Part shown: positions 26,641 to 35,195 of the stretch, piece after piece
How positions within the stretch are numbered: position 1 is the stretch's first letter
How the letters are laid out: each line of letters begins with the position of its first letter
Source: Caldilineaceae bacterium
Lineage (GTDB): Bacteria > Chloroflexota > Anaerolineae > Caldilineales > Caldilineaceae
DNA length: 64,000 nucleotides
NCBI GenBank assembly: GCA_019637695.1
Contig: JAHBVG010000016.1
Coordinates: 1-64,000, forward strand
Direction: 5' to 3'
Program-made: the position numbers and the translations under genes
The notes under the pieces: generated by a model
The model's database searches: none
Told to the model about the DNA's origin: nothing
Seen by the model: the letters and a program-made list of their open reading frames with translations, nothing else

Positions 26641-27645
26641 TTAGTCGCTGACGCGTTGACGACGGGCGGCGCGGCGAGCATCCCGACGGGCGGCGCGGCT
26701 TTCGTCGTCTTCAATTTCAGCGCCATTGACCGTTCCAGCGCCGAGGATCGGCTCATCCTTCGCCCCTTCGAGGGCGGCAGCCATCGCCTTAAGGTGGGTG
26801 GGTGTAGTGCCACAGCAGCCGCCGATCACGTTGATCCCCAAGTTGCGCATGGTGAGCGCATACCTCGCCATCACATCGGGCGTGCCGTCATAGCTGATGA
26901 CGCCCTTGTTGTACTGCGGCATCCCCGCGTTGCTCTGCGCCATCAAATAGATCCCCTGCGGGCGATTCTGCGCCATCTCGGTCATAATCGCCTCGATCTC
27001 GCCGGGACCATTGCCGCAGTTGGCCCCAATCAAGAAGATCCCCCACTGGCTCAATGTCTGCACCGCCTGCGCCGGGCTGACGCCCATCATCGTATGGAAG
27101 TTGGTGTCGAAGGTCATGGTGACGACGATGGGCAGATCCGTCACTTTTTGCGCGCCTTTGACCGCCGCTTCTACCTCGCGCAGATCGCTCATCGTCTCAA
27201 TGAGGATAAAGTCTGCGCCGCCGTCGGCGAGAGCTGCGGCCTGTTCGGCGAAGATCTCGATGGCCTCCTCCAAGGTGAGCAGGCCCAGCGGATCGATCAA
27301 TTCGCCGGATGGGCCAACGCTCGCCGCCACGAGGACGCCCGCCGGCTCGGCGACTTCCTTCGCCAGCCGTACACCCGCCGCGTTCAACTCATGGACCCGA
27401 TCCTGCAAGTTGTGGAGTTTGAGCCGGGCCGAGGTGCCGCCAAAGGTATTGGTCGAGATGATCTGCGAACCGGCGTCAATGTACCCTTGATAGATCGCCC
27501 GCACAGCTTCCGGCTGTTTCACATTCCACAGTTCGGGCGCGCCGCCGTCGGTCAAGCCTGCCTCCTGGAGCATGGTCCCCATCGCCCCGTCGCTCAGGAT
27601 GGGCGTTCCTTGCTGCAAGCGGGCGAGTAATTTGTTTTCTGACAT
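26641..27645 (-). CDS. Homocysteine S-methyltransferase family protein (Zn-dependent, BHMT/MetH N-terminal type)
   Basis: The 334-residue TIM-barrel protein starts with LSDGAMGTMLQEAG and GSQIISTNTFGGT. It has the three zinc cysteines of the family, Cys210 in GANCGNGP and Cys277-Cys278 in IGGCCGTTP. It would transfer a methyl group to homocysteine or to a related thiol/corrinoid acceptor. The C-terminal tail is unusual: SRAARRDARRAARRQRVSD, highly basic, and similar in style to the end of the RACo protein. AAGGAG precedes the ATG. With RACo and the PF13769-like protein upstream on the same strand it suggests corrinoid-linked one-carbon metabolism. The methyl donor is unknown. Confidence 0.88.
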   Translation of the reverse strand: MSENKLLARLQQGTPILSDGAMGTMLQEAGLTDGGAPELWNVKQPEAVRAIYQGYIDAGSQIISTNTFGGTSARLKLHNLQDRVHELNAAGVRLAKEVAEPAGVLVAASVGPSGELIDPLGLLTLEEAIEIFAEQAAALADGGADFILIETMSDLREVEAAVKGAQKVTDLPIVVTMTFDTNFHTMMGVSPAQAVQTLSQWGIFLIGANCGNGPGEIEAIMTEMAQNRPQGIYLMAQSNAGMPQYNKGVISYDGTPDVMARYALTMRNLGINVIGGCCGTTPTHLKAMAAALEGAKDEPILGAGTVNGAEIEDDESRAARRDARRAARRQRVSD

Positions 27646-27742
27646 ATGTCACTCCTTTTTTTAAGAAGACGATGCCGCTGAAGACGGCGGGACGAACGTT
27701 GAGAAGCAGGTTTGCAGGTTGCAGGTGACAATCGTTTATGCA

Positions 27743-28045
27743 CTACGCACTACTCCCATACCCGCGCAAGATCTCGCGGATGCGCTGCGGGCTGTAATCC
27801 GTTTCGAGTTCGGCAGCCACAGCGACGGCTACAGTTTCGGGCGTCCCCTCGCGGATCTGCCACTCGGATCGCCGCCACTGTTCCATATAGGCGTCGGTGC
27901 CCGTCATCCCTGCGCGCATGGCGGCCTCGTCGATGGCGACTTGAAAGCGCTGGGGCAGTTCCACGCTGGCGCGGTTACGCCGTCCTTCTCGCGCCGTAAC
28001 CAGGGATGGGATCTCTTGCCAATAGGTGATCTGGTATTCGGCCAT
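27743..28045 (-). CDS. Small protein resembling PF13769 (named virulence factor family)
   Basis: This 100-residue soluble protein starts MAEYQITYWQEIPSLVTARE and contains RRNRASVELPQRFQVAIDEAAMR and WRRSEWQIREG. From memory this matches the small family PF13769, labelled virulence factor without an established function, often found near methyltransferase and RACo genes in environmental bacteria. Here too it lies between the homocysteine methyltransferase and RACo genes, so a helper role in methyl transfer is a reasonable guess. No strong ribosome site is visible. Family identification is by recollection of sequence pattern. Confidence 0.65.
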   Translation of the reverse strand: MAEYQITYWQEIPSLVTAREGRRNRASVELPQRFQVAIDEAAMRAGMTGTDAYMEQWRRSEWQIREGTPETVAVAVAAELETDYSPQRIREILRGYGSSA

Positions 28046-28076
28046 GGCTGTAGGATTCCAAGTTGAACGGTAAGGA

Positions 28077-28123
28077 TAGTGCGTAGTCCGTGGCGAAAAC
28101 TCTTCTACGCACTACGCACTATG
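28077..28123. repeat. ACTACGC heptamer array and hairpin
   Basis: TAGTGCGTAG on the left pairs with CTACGCACTACGCACTA on the right across about 20 bases. The right half is a tandem of ACTACGC heptamers. It fills the gap between the S9 peptidase stop and the next gene and may end the peptidase transcript. The same heptamer recurs at 27737-27752 and 33952-33990. Confidence 0.6.
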
Positions 28124-30058
28124 TTACAAATTCTCGATCTCCACCGGCTCAATCTCATCCGCCGGGGTGAAATTGAAGATGCGCGAATAGAAGTAGAGTT
28201 CCCCTTCGAGCGCGCGTTTGATATTTTCGGCCTTGCGGAAGCCGTGCTGTTCCCCCTCAAAGGGGAGATACGCCACGGGAACCTCTTTGTGGAGCAGCGC
28301 CTGCACCATCATTTCGGCCTGGTTGGGGAGGACGACCTTATCCTCCAGCCCCTGGAAGAAGATCACGGGACAGTCCAACCCCTGCACATGGTGGATGGGC
28401 GAGCGCTTGCGGTAGAGATCCGCCCGCTCCGGGTAAGGACCGATCAAGCCGTCGAGGTAGCGCGACTCGAACTTGTGCGTCTCTTCAGCCAGCGCTGCCA
28501 GATCGCTGACACCGTAGTAGCTGGCGCCGGCGCTGAAAACCTTGCGGAAAGCGAGCGCGCCCAGCGTTGTGTATCCACCGGCGCTGCCGCCGCGGATCAT
28601 CATCCGCTCACCGTCCACCCATCCTTGATCGGCCAGATAGCGCGCCCCGTTGCAGCAATCGTCAATATCCACAATACCCCAGCGCCCCTTTAACCGTTCC
28701 CGATAGGCGCGGCCATAACCGGTGCTGCCGCCATAGTTTACATCGAGCAGGGCGAACCCGCGGCTCGTCCAATATTGGATCGAAAGATCGAGGGTGCTGC
28801 TGCTGGCGCCGGTCGGCCCGCCGTGGCTCTTGACCATCAGCAGTGGACGCTCACCCGCCGGCGCTGTGAAATCCGGGTTATGCGGTGGATAGTAGAAGGC
28901 GTGGGCGGTCAGCCCATTCTCGGTGGGGAATTCGATTGGCTGCGGCTGCGAAAAGTAGCGGGGATCGATGTCGATCTGCCCACTCTGGCGGATAACCTCA
29001 GATCTGAGCGTGTTGAGATCCACGCGCAGGATCACAGGCATCTGGGTGGGCGACCCAGCGCGCAAGACCGCCACGCGCTCGTTGGCCTGGATGCCGCTCA
29101 CATCTGTGTAGGGCGTCTCAAGTTGGGTCAATATCAGCGTTGATGTGTCGATCAACGCCAGCGAAGAGATCCCGTTTTGGCTGTAAGTGCAGAGGATCTG
29201 CCGATCCGAGACAAAATCGTAGGTTGATCCGCCGAAGGACCACTGGGGCTGCCCAAACTCGGCCTCCATCTGTGTCACCGCGTCGATCTCGCTTCCGCGC
29301 CAGCGGTAGAGGTTCCACCAATCGGTGCGGTCAGAGACAAAGTAGAGTACGCCATCCGGCGACCATGCAGGCTGGAAGATCGACTCGCTAACGCCGCCTG
29401 CGATCAACTTAGCCTCGCCCAACGAACCATCGGCGTGGACGGGCGCGACCCAGAGTTCGCTGCCATCCCACGGCATGTTAGGATGGTTCCACGTCAGCCA
29501 CGCCAGTTGAGATCCATCGGGGCTGAGGCGCGGCGTCGAGTAGAAATCGTTGCCCGAAACCAGGATCTCGCCTTCGTGTTCGCCGTCCAAAGGGATCGAC
29601 ACAACCGCGTTCACGGCCTCGCGGCTCGATTGGCGATGATCCTCGCGGATGGCGATCAGCCGATTGCGTCCGGCGTCGACGATGAAATCGGCGTAGCGCA
29701 GATCCACCGCTGCGGGCGTCAACGGTTGCGGATCTTCCCCGCGGCGCGTGCGGTAGAGGCGCTGATCAGCAAAGTTGGCGAAGTAGAGCGTCCCCGCGTG
29801 GACGGTATACGCGCCGCCGCCGTACTCGTGAACGCGTGTGCGAGCGTTAAACGGCGCTGGGACCAGATCCTCGGTTGCGCCATCCTCACTGCGCCCGACA
29901 ACCACCACGCGTCCCCCTTCGGATGGGCGCAACTCTCCCCAATAGATGTCATCGCCGTCGAGCAGCGGCGCGCCCAGGCTGATGCTTTTGCTCACAATAT
30001 AATCCGCCGTAATGGGCGACTTCCACGATCCGTAGGGTGCGACTCTTTTCTCTTGCAT
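28124..30058 (-). CDS. Prolyl-oligopeptidase family serine peptidase (S9)
   Basis: A 644-residue protein with an N-terminal seven-bladed propeller-like region (residues about 60-370, repeated [16 protein letters not shown] motifs) and a C-terminal alpha/beta-hydrolase domain. The nucleophile is Ser492 in [10 protein letters not shown]; the Asp is in FQGLEDKVV and the His in [10 protein letters not shown]. No signal peptide is seen with start ATG 30058, so it is probably cytosolic. The ORF could be read 45 codons further upstream, but that part covers the zinc-protein gene. It would cut small peptides or acylated amino acids. It sits between one-carbon genes without an obvious functional link. 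Confidence 0.9.
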   Translation of the reverse strand: MQEKRVAPYGSWKSPITADYIVSKSISLGAPLLDGDDIYWGELRPSEGGRVVVVGRSEDGATEDLVPAPFNARTRVHEYGGGAYTVHAGTLYFANFADQRLYRTRRGEDPQPLTPAAVDLRYADFIVDAGRNRLIAIREDHRQSSREAVNAVVSIPLDGEHEGEILVSGNDFYSTPRLSPDGSQLAWLTWNHPNMPWDGSELWVAPVHADGSLGEAKLIAGGVSESIFQPAWSPDGVLYFVSDRTDWWNLYRWRGSEIDAVTQMEAEFGQPQWSFGGSTYDFVSDRQILCTYSQNGISSLALIDTSTLILTQLETPYTDVSGIQANERVAVLRAGSPTQMPVILRVDLNTLRSEVIRQSGQIDIDPRYFSQPQPIEFPTENGLTAHAFYYPPHNPDFTAPAGERPLLMVKSHGGPTGASSSTLDLSIQYWTSRGFALLDVNYGGSTGYGRAYRERLKGRWGIVDIDDCCNGARYLADQGWVDGERMMIRGGSAGGYTTLGALAFRKVFSAGASYYGVSDLAALAEETHKFESRYLDGLIGPYPERADLYRKRSPIHHVQGLDCPVIFFQGLEDKVVLPNQAEMMVQALLHKEVPVAYLPFEGEQHGFRKAENIKRALEGELYFYSRIFNFTPADEIEPVEIENL

Positions 30059-30084
30059 ACTTTCTTCTCTATTGATGTCTCGGC

Positions 30085-30312
30085 TTATGCAGCAAATTGG
30101 TATAAAGGCACTGTTCGTTTTGGCTTTGAACGATTCATCAACAATGCTTCGATCTCGCGAACAGTTTTCAACGTGAAAAGTACATCTCCACAAATTGTGC
30201 AGACTTCAGCAGGAACATCTTCGATAACTACGATTTCGCCGCGATGAACAACAGTATGAATAATTTTCTTTTCCTCATACTCTCCGGGGCAACCTTGTAC
30301 GCTACATTTCAT
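30085..30312 (-). CDS. YgiT-type zinc finger protein (antitoxin-like, MqsA N-terminal type), orphan
   Basis: The 75-residue protein has two CxxC-like pairs, Cys3/Cys8 ([10 protein letters not shown]) and Cys38/Cys41 (EVCTICGD), around a small beta-hairpin. This is the YgiT/MqsA N-terminal zinc domain seen in type II antitoxins. GGAGG lies before ATG 30312. Such genes usually pair with a small DUF4258/BrnT-like toxin directly upstream; here the upstream neighbour is the RACo gene, 55 bases away, and no toxin frame is visible. It may be a remnant of a toxin-antitoxin pair or have a separate role. Confidence 0.82.
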   Translation of the reverse strand: MKCSVQGCPGEYEEKKIIHTVVHRGEIVVIEDVPAEVCTICGDVLFTLKTVREIEALLMNRSKPKRTVPLYQFAA

Positions 30313-30367
30313 GTTGGCCTCCTTTGTGTCGGCGTCACCCATTTAGAGGAGAAGATGGCGTTCTATT

Positions 30368-32587
30368 TTACCCCCGGCGTTGGTGACGTTCGCGGCGACG
30401 GGCCTCCCGATCCTCGCGGCTGGTGCGCCCGCTGCTTTCGAGCGCAGCGATGGCTGCCTGCCGCTCCGGCGACCACTGGGATCGGCACTCGACCAAATAA
30501 TCGGCCAGGTGTGGGAAGGGATCGGTAGCGTGCGGAATGTTGATGGCGCCCACAAACTCATCCTGAAAAGTGGGTTCGACTGCTGTTTCGATGTAGGTGA
30601 CCCAGCGCGCCGCCCATTGCGCTTCCTGGCGTTTGGCCTTGTCGAGCAGGATCATGCGGGCGCCATCGCCGGCAGCGTTGCCCACCGCCACCACCCCAGC
30701 CAGATCGCAATCGGGGATCAACCCCAGGATCATAGCATGTTTGGGATCAATGTAGCTGCCAAAGCCCCCGGCCAGGATGATGCGATCCACCACGGGCAGG
30801 CCCAGCCGATTCATCAACAGTTTCGATCCGGCATAGAGCGCAGCCTTGCCCAATTGGATCGCCCGCACATCGTCCGAATGGACGGTGACCGCCTGGCCGC
30901 TGCTCGTCTCGTGCGGATAGGCCAGGATGAATTCGGCCTTGCCTCCCCCATCGCCCAACCCCGTGTGCAGCCGCGGATGCTCAAAATCAGCGAAGCGTCC
31001 ATTCGCAGCCAGCACCCCGGCGGTGAACAACTCCGCAATCGCCTCGATGATCCCCGATCCGCAGATGCCGGACGTCTTGAGTTCCGGGTTGAGGATGGCG
31101 TCGCGCTTTTTGCGCCGCGAGTTGGAAGAAGGGGATTGGTGATTGGTGATTGGTGACTGGGAAGAATCGTGAGCCTCAATCCCCAGTCCCCAGTCTCCAG
31201 TCTCCAGTCCGTTTTCTGCGCTCTCGATCCACTCATCCTTCCCAATAATCTTGTACTTCACCGCCAGCGTGGCTGGGTCAATGCGCACGCGTTCGATAGC
31301 GCCGGGCGCAGCGCGCATCCCGTGGACGATCTGCGCGCCTTCAAAAGCTGGACCGGTAGGGCTGCTGGCGCTGAGCATACGTTCGCGGTTGCCCAGCAGA
31401 ATTTCGCCGTTGGTGCCAATGTCGAGGATCAACATCTGCTGATCCTGTTGATAGGGGGCCTCTGCCACGAGGACGCCCACATTGTCTGCGCCTACATGGC
31501 CGGCCTCGCATGGCGGCACATGGACATTGCCGCCGCGGGCAATGAGGATGCCCAGATCGCGCGACTTCACATCCACGGCGTTATGGATGGCAAGGCTGAA
31601 AGGCGCGCCGCCCAATTCCTGCGGGTTGATGCCCAAGATCAGGTGGTGCATGGTCGTGTTGCCCACTACCACCATCTCCACAACATCAGCGGGGGTGATC
31701 CCCGCCTCGGCAGTCGCCTGGGCGATCAACTCGTTCAATCCATCGATGATGGCGCGTTGCATACGCTCGGTGCCATCGGCGTTGACCATCGCATAGCTGA
31801 CCCGACTCATCAGATCCTCGCCGTAGGGGACCTGCGGATTCATACGGCTGACGGTGGCGAGTACTTCCCCTGTGCGCAGATGGCAGAGGTGGAGGGCGAC
31901 GGTGGTGGTGCCCACATCCACCGCCACGCCGTAGATGGCATCGTGGAAGCCAGGTTGAACGCGGATCACCTCCGCGCCGTTAATAATCGTCACCGTGACA
32001 GCGCGTCCGCCCTTAGCCAGTACGGGCTGCAATGTGGGCAAAATGGCCGGGTCAATGTGTAGCGGATCTAATCCATGCACAGCGCGCAGTTCGTCGTGCA
32101 GCCGTTCCCAATCGCCGCGGTGATCCTTCATTTCGGGCGTGGGCAATTCGACATAATAGAGGCGCATGGGCGCATCCACTGTGATCTGCCGTTCCACACC
32201 TACGGCCTTGCGCACCACTTGCTTGCGCGTCTGGCTCTCCTCTGGCACGCGGATGAGCAGATCGTCTTGCACCTGGCAGGCGCAACTCAGCCGCTCATTG
32301 GGGCCAAAGTTCCGGCGCTGGGCATAGGCCACTTCCCGATCCCCTGGCGGCGTTAAATGGTCGGCAGCAGAGCGCAGGGCAAACTTGGCGAAATCCCCTT
32401 CCTCGACCACGATTTTGCATTTGCCGCAGGTCTGGTGACCGCCGCAGATCGATTCGATTTCCACGCCCAACCGGCGTGCTGCCTCTAACAGCGTCATCCC
32501 CGCCGGGATTTCTCCTTGCCGCCCGGCAGGCTGGAAGACAACTTTTACTGTTTTGCTATCTATCGCTGCGGGATCGTCTATCTTCAT
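30368..32587 (-). CDS. RACo-type corrinoid-protein activator: 2Fe-2S ferredoxin domain plus ASKHA ATPase (DUF4445)
   Basis: The 739-residue protein has an N-terminal ferredoxin domain with CGGHQTCGKC (Cys48, Cys54, Cys57) and a fourth Cys in SCAC (102-104). A linker and a C-terminal ASKHA/DUF4445 domain follow, with YGVAVDVGTTTVALHL, VVGNTTMHHLILG, ILDIGTNGEILLGN and ILAGGFGSYIDP. RACo proteins use ATP and a low-potential electron to reduce inactive Co(II) corrinoid to Co(I). Residues about 460-487 (GDWGLGIEAHDSSQSPITNHQ...) have no counterpart in the family that I know; they are encoded by heptamer arrays at 31130-31211. The tail is very basic (RRRERHQRRG). Confidence 0.88.
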   Translation of the reverse strand: MKIDDPAAIDSKTVKVVFQPAGRQGEIPAGMTLLEAARRLGVEIESICGGHQTCGKCKIVVEEGDFAKFALRSAADHLTPPGDREVAYAQRRNFGPNERLSCACQVQDDLLIRVPEESQTRKQVVRKAVGVERQITVDAPMRLYYVELPTPEMKDHRGDWERLHDELRAVHGLDPLHIDPAILPTLQPVLAKGGRAVTVTIINGAEVIRVQPGFHDAIYGVAVDVGTTTVALHLCHLRTGEVLATVSRMNPQVPYGEDLMSRVSYAMVNADGTERMQRAIIDGLNELIAQATAEAGITPADVVEMVVVGNTTMHHLILGINPQELGGAPFSLAIHNAVDVKSRDLGILIARGGNVHVPPCEAGHVGADNVGVLVAEAPYQQDQQMLILDIGTNGEILLGNRERMLSASSPTGPAFEGAQIVHGMRAAPGAIERVRIDPATLAVKYKIIGKDEWIESAENGLETGDWGLGIEAHDSSQSPITNHQSPSSNSRRKKRDAILNPELKTSGICGSGIIEAIAELFTAGVLAANGRFADFEHPRLHTGLGDGGGKAEFILAYPHETSSGQAVTVHSDDVRAIQLGKAALYAGSKLLMNRLGLPVVDRIILAGGFGSYIDPKHAMILGLIPDCDLAGVVAVGNAAGDGARMILLDKAKRQEAQWAARWVTYIETAVEPTFQDEFVGAINIPHATDPFPHLADYLVECRSQWSPERQAAIAALESSGRTSREDREARRRERHQRRG
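31130..31211. repeat. Heptamer tandem arrays inside the RACo coding sequence
   Basis: GATTGGT-type heptamers (31134-31160) and CCCCAGT/CTCCAGT heptamers (31179-31209) stand in inverted orientation within the coding frame. Seven-base repeats without stops read through all three frames and give a seven-residue peptide period. The resulting DWGLGI peptide also ends the unrelated protein at 3360-3944. Confidence 0.85.
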
Positions 32588-32832
32588 AAAATTCCCAGGC
32601 CCATTGCGTCTGTTCTTTTTGATTCCCCATTATACCTTTCTCGTACAGGGTGACCCAATTCATTACCTGCATAAAAAGGTTCCACGTTTTCGGCAACTGT
32701 AACAGGTTCTACCAATCCGAATTGCTATACGCGGTACACTTTAAGAATAAGCAATCTAGCTTAAGAATTGAAAACATTCATTTCGAAATCCACATTCAAT
32801 CCTATACAAAAGTTTAGACAAGGAGGATAACT

Positions 32833-33918
32833 ATGTACCAACTACATCGTTTGTTATCGCTGTTACTGGCAGTCACCCTGGTTTTTGGCTCGGCGACGAT
32901 TGCTGTGGCTCAAGATAGCCCAACGCCTACCCCCACACCTGCGGCTGAAGAAGAAGTCGCTGCCGAAGCTGAGCAAACCGTGGAAGAACTGCTGCAAGAG
33001 TTCACTCCCAGCATCGAGGTGCGCGATCAAGTCTTCTCTGTGCGCGATGGAATATTGGTGGTGGTGCCAGAGCTATTTGTGACTGAGGATGGGTGGGTTG
33101 TCATCCATCGCGATGATGCTGGTTCTCCTGGCGCGGTGATTGGTTACACCTTTGTCGAGGCGGGTCCACATTATGATGTTATTGTCAACCTCACTGAAGA
33201 TCTGGAGGGAGATACCGTTCTTTGGGCTATGCTTCACATTGATGCAGGCGAAGCAGGCGTGTACGAATTCCCTGGCGTGGATGCGCCCGTACAGTTAAAT
33301 GGAGAGATCGTTATGGCGCAGTTCACCGCGCTGGAGCCGGCCATCATTGTTTCTGGCCAGTCTGTAGCTGATAACACTGTCTCGATTGAAGGGGTCGTCA
33401 CCGCTTCCGATAGCTGGTTGGTGATCCACCGTGACGAGGACGGCGCACCCGGCGAAGTGATCGGGTACGCGCCGGCCGCGCCTGGCGTAACCCCGAATGT
33501 CAGGGTGGAACTCGCAGACGAGATAAGCGACGGGGAAACGTTATGGGCCATGCTCCATTATGACTTAGGCGTGCGCGGCGAGTTCGAGTTCCCTGGCGAG
33601 GATGCGCCGATCCGCCTTCCGCGCGGCGTTGTCATGGAGTCGTTTGCCATCTCTTCAGAGGTGGCTGCTGCTGAGGTCACGCCTACCCCCACGGCCGCAG
33701 CCGAAGCAACACAAACGCCTACCGCTGCTGCAGAAATGGCAGCGCCAGCAACAACACCCACACCAACCATGTCGGACGCGGCTGCGCCTGACATGCTCCC
33801 TGTAACCGGTGCCAGCCTGACACAGGAGAGTAACAGTATTCTGCCGTGGCTGGCTGTGATCTTGGGTATAATGGCAGTGGCGGGCATCGCCATCTTCCGC
33901 CGTCGCATGACAGAGTGA
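32833..33918 (+). CDS. Cell-wall-anchored surface protein with two DUF7282-like repeats and LPXTG sorting signal
   Basis: The 361-residue protein has a signal peptide (LLSLLLAVTLVFGSATIAVAQ) and a Thr/Pro/Glu-rich linker. Two similar beta-rich repeats of about 100 residues follow, each with VVIHRDD.G.PG.VIGY / LVIHRDEDGAPGEVIGY and LWAMLH.D.G..G..EFPG, resembling DUF7282 of archaeal and bacterial surface proteins. A Thr/Ala/Pro-rich spacer leads to LPVTG (residues 322-326), a hydrophobic span and RRRM. That last block is a classical sortase sorting signal, so the protein should be attached to peptidoglycan. AAGGAGG precedes the ATG. The ligand or role is unknown. Confidence 0.85.
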   Translation: MYQLHRLLSLLLAVTLVFGSATIAVAQDSPTPTPTPAAEEEVAAEAEQTVEELLQEFTPSIEVRDQVFSVRDGILVVVPELFVTEDGWVVIHRDDAGSPGAVIGYTFVEAGPHYDVIVNLTEDLEGDTVLWAMLHIDAGEAGVYEFPGVDAPVQLNGEIVMAQFTALEPAIIVSGQSVADNTVSIEGVVTASDSWLVIHRDEDGAPGEVIGYAPAAPGVTPNVRVELADEISDGETLWAMLHYDLGVRGEFEFPGEDAPIRLPRGVVMESFAISSEVAAAEVTPTPTAAAEATQTPTAAAEMAAPATTPTPTMSDAAAPDMLPVTGASLTQESNSILPWLAVILGIMAVAGIAIFRRRMTE

Positions 33919-33951
33919 GCGTCTTGAACGTAGTTGCATAAAGATGACCGA

Positions 33952-33985
33952 TGCGTAGTGCGTATACTGGTATACGCACTACGCA
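33952..33985 (+). terminator. Perfect 16-bp hairpin after the LPXTG gene
   Basis: Bases 33952-33967 pair exactly with 33970-33985 around a two-base centre. It starts 33 bases after the stop codon and has no U-run. The arms are made of the same TAGTGCG/CGCACTA heptamers seen at 28077. It may act as a terminator or simply be a repeat element. Confidence 0.5.
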
Positions 33986-34033
33986 CTAGGCAAGAAACGG
34001 TCAGACATCTGAAAGAGCCAGATTTTTCCCCTC

Positions 34034-34082
34034 TTGACACCCATTAAATCTAGTGCTACGCTATATCCTGAAAACGTTACCG
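34034..34082 (+). promoter_or_regulatory. Probable promoter and LacI-type operator of the oligosaccharide-locus regulator
   Basis: TTGACA (34034-34039), a 17-base spacer and TACGCT (34057-34062) preceded by TGC (extended -10) form a plausible sigma70 promoter. Six bases later lies TGAAAACGTTACCG (34069-34082), a half-conserved palindrome with the central CG of LacI-family operators. The arrangement mirrors the clearer site at 52165-52214. Autoregulation by the LacI protein downstream is inferred. Confidence 0.6.
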
Positions 34083-34113
34083 GGAATGATACCGGGAATG
34101 ATACCGGGGATGT
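34078..34113 (+). repeat. Three tandem 12-mers (TACCGGGAATGA) in a 5' leader
   Basis: TACCGGGAATGA occurs twice in a row (34078-34089, 34090-34101) and a third time with changes (34102-34113). It lies between the probable promoter and the regulator's start codon, so it would be in the transcript leader. Function unknown. Confidence 0.8.
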
Positions 34114-34145
34114 TTTCAACTACCCACAGCCAAATTGTTGAAACA

Positions 34146-35183
34146 ATGAGACCCTCAAAAGCCAGTATCACCATTCGTGATGTGGCGTCTACGGCTGGTG
34201 TTTCTATCTCCACCGTGTCGCGCGTCCTCAATGATAAGGATGACGTAGCGCCCGAAACCGCCGCTACCGTGCGTCGTGTGATCGAGGAACTCGGCTATGC
34301 ATCCAATATCGCTGCCCGCAGCCTGCGCAGCCGAACCACAGGTGTGATTGGCTTGATTGTGCCGGATCTCTGGCATCCATTCACATCGTTGGTGATCAAA
34401 GGCGTCAGCCAATTTGTGGGCGCGAATGGATACGATCTACTGGCTTACGCCAGCGCCAGCCGCAACGTGAATGCGCTGGTTAATTGGGAACAACAACTGG
34501 TTGCACGGCTCAATGGCAGCGTCACCGACGGCATCATTGTTGTCACGCCCAACGCCGCTGTCTACCGCACAGCCTTCCCAGTGGTGGCTGTGGACCCACA
34601 CCAGTCGAATACAGATTTCCCAGCGGTGATCGCGACCAATTACCAGGGCGTGATCGAAGCCATCTCTTATCTGCAAAATCTAGGCCATCGGCGCATTGGG
34701 TTTATCACAGGCCGGCCAGGCTTACAGAGCGCCATCCGCCGTTTTGAAGGCTATTGTGATGGATTGGCGCAAGCTGGCACTCTTTTTGATCCTAATCTTG
34801 TCGTTACAGGCGATTATACCCAGTCTACTGGCGTTGATTGCGCGCACCAGTTGTTGTCTTTGCCTGACCCGCCGACCGCCATTATGGCTGCCAACGACGA
34901 AACCGCGCTGGGGGTCTACGAGGCCGCCATCTCGCGCAATTTGCGCATCCCAGCGGATCTTTCGGTTGTGGGTTTCGACAACACCGTTGAGAGCGCTCTC
35001 GTCGATCCTCCTTTGACTACCGTTGACCAATCCATCGAGCGGATGGGATGGTTGGCGGCTGAAATCGTAGTGAAGCTCATCCAGGGCGATCCCCTGGAGA
35101 GCCAGCTAAATAAAGTGCCAACCCGGCTGGTCATCCGCCAGTCGTGCCGGCAAATTGTTCCTATCTCATCACATCTTGAGTAA
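34146..35183 (+). CDS. LacI-family transcriptional regulator
   Basis: The 345-residue protein has an N-terminal helix-turn-helix, ITIRDVASTAGVSISTVSRVLND, and a periplasmic-binding-protein-like effector domain (GVIGLIVPDLWHPF ... LGHRRIGFITGRPG ... MAANDETALGVYEA ... SVVGFDNT). I start at ATG 34146; the GTG at 34053 overlaps the putative promoter and adds the tandem 12-mer region, so it is unlikely. The likely effector is a sugar. It directly precedes the oligosaccharide ABC importer and GH3 gene, which it probably represses. Confidence 0.9.
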   Translation: MRPSKASITIRDVASTAGVSISTVSRVLNDKDDVAPETAATVRRVIEELGYASNIAARSLRSRTTGVIGLIVPDLWHPFTSLVIKGVSQFVGANGYDLLAYASASRNVNALVNWEQQLVARLNGSVTDGIIVVTPNAAVYRTAFPVVAVDPHQSNTDFPAVIATNYQGVIEAISYLQNLGHRRIGFITGRPGLQSAIRRFEGYCDGLAQAGTLFDPNLVVTGDYTQSTGVDCAHQLLSLPDPPTAIMAANDETALGVYEAAISRNLRIPADLSVVGFDNTVESALVDPPLTTVDQSIERMGWLAAEIVVKLIQGDPLESQLNKVPTRLVIRQSCRQIVPISSHLE

Positions 35184-35195
35184 AAGGAGAAGAGG

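Noticed and set aside
26578..27630. Long open frame on the + strand opposite the homocysteine methyltransferase gene
   Set aside because: It has no recognisable motif, runs antisense through a gene with intact zinc-site motifs and includes part of the family A repeat.
31169..32062. 297-codon + strand frame opposite the RACo gene
   Set aside because: Antisense shadow; the minus strand has clear ferredoxin and ASKHA motifs throughout this stretch.
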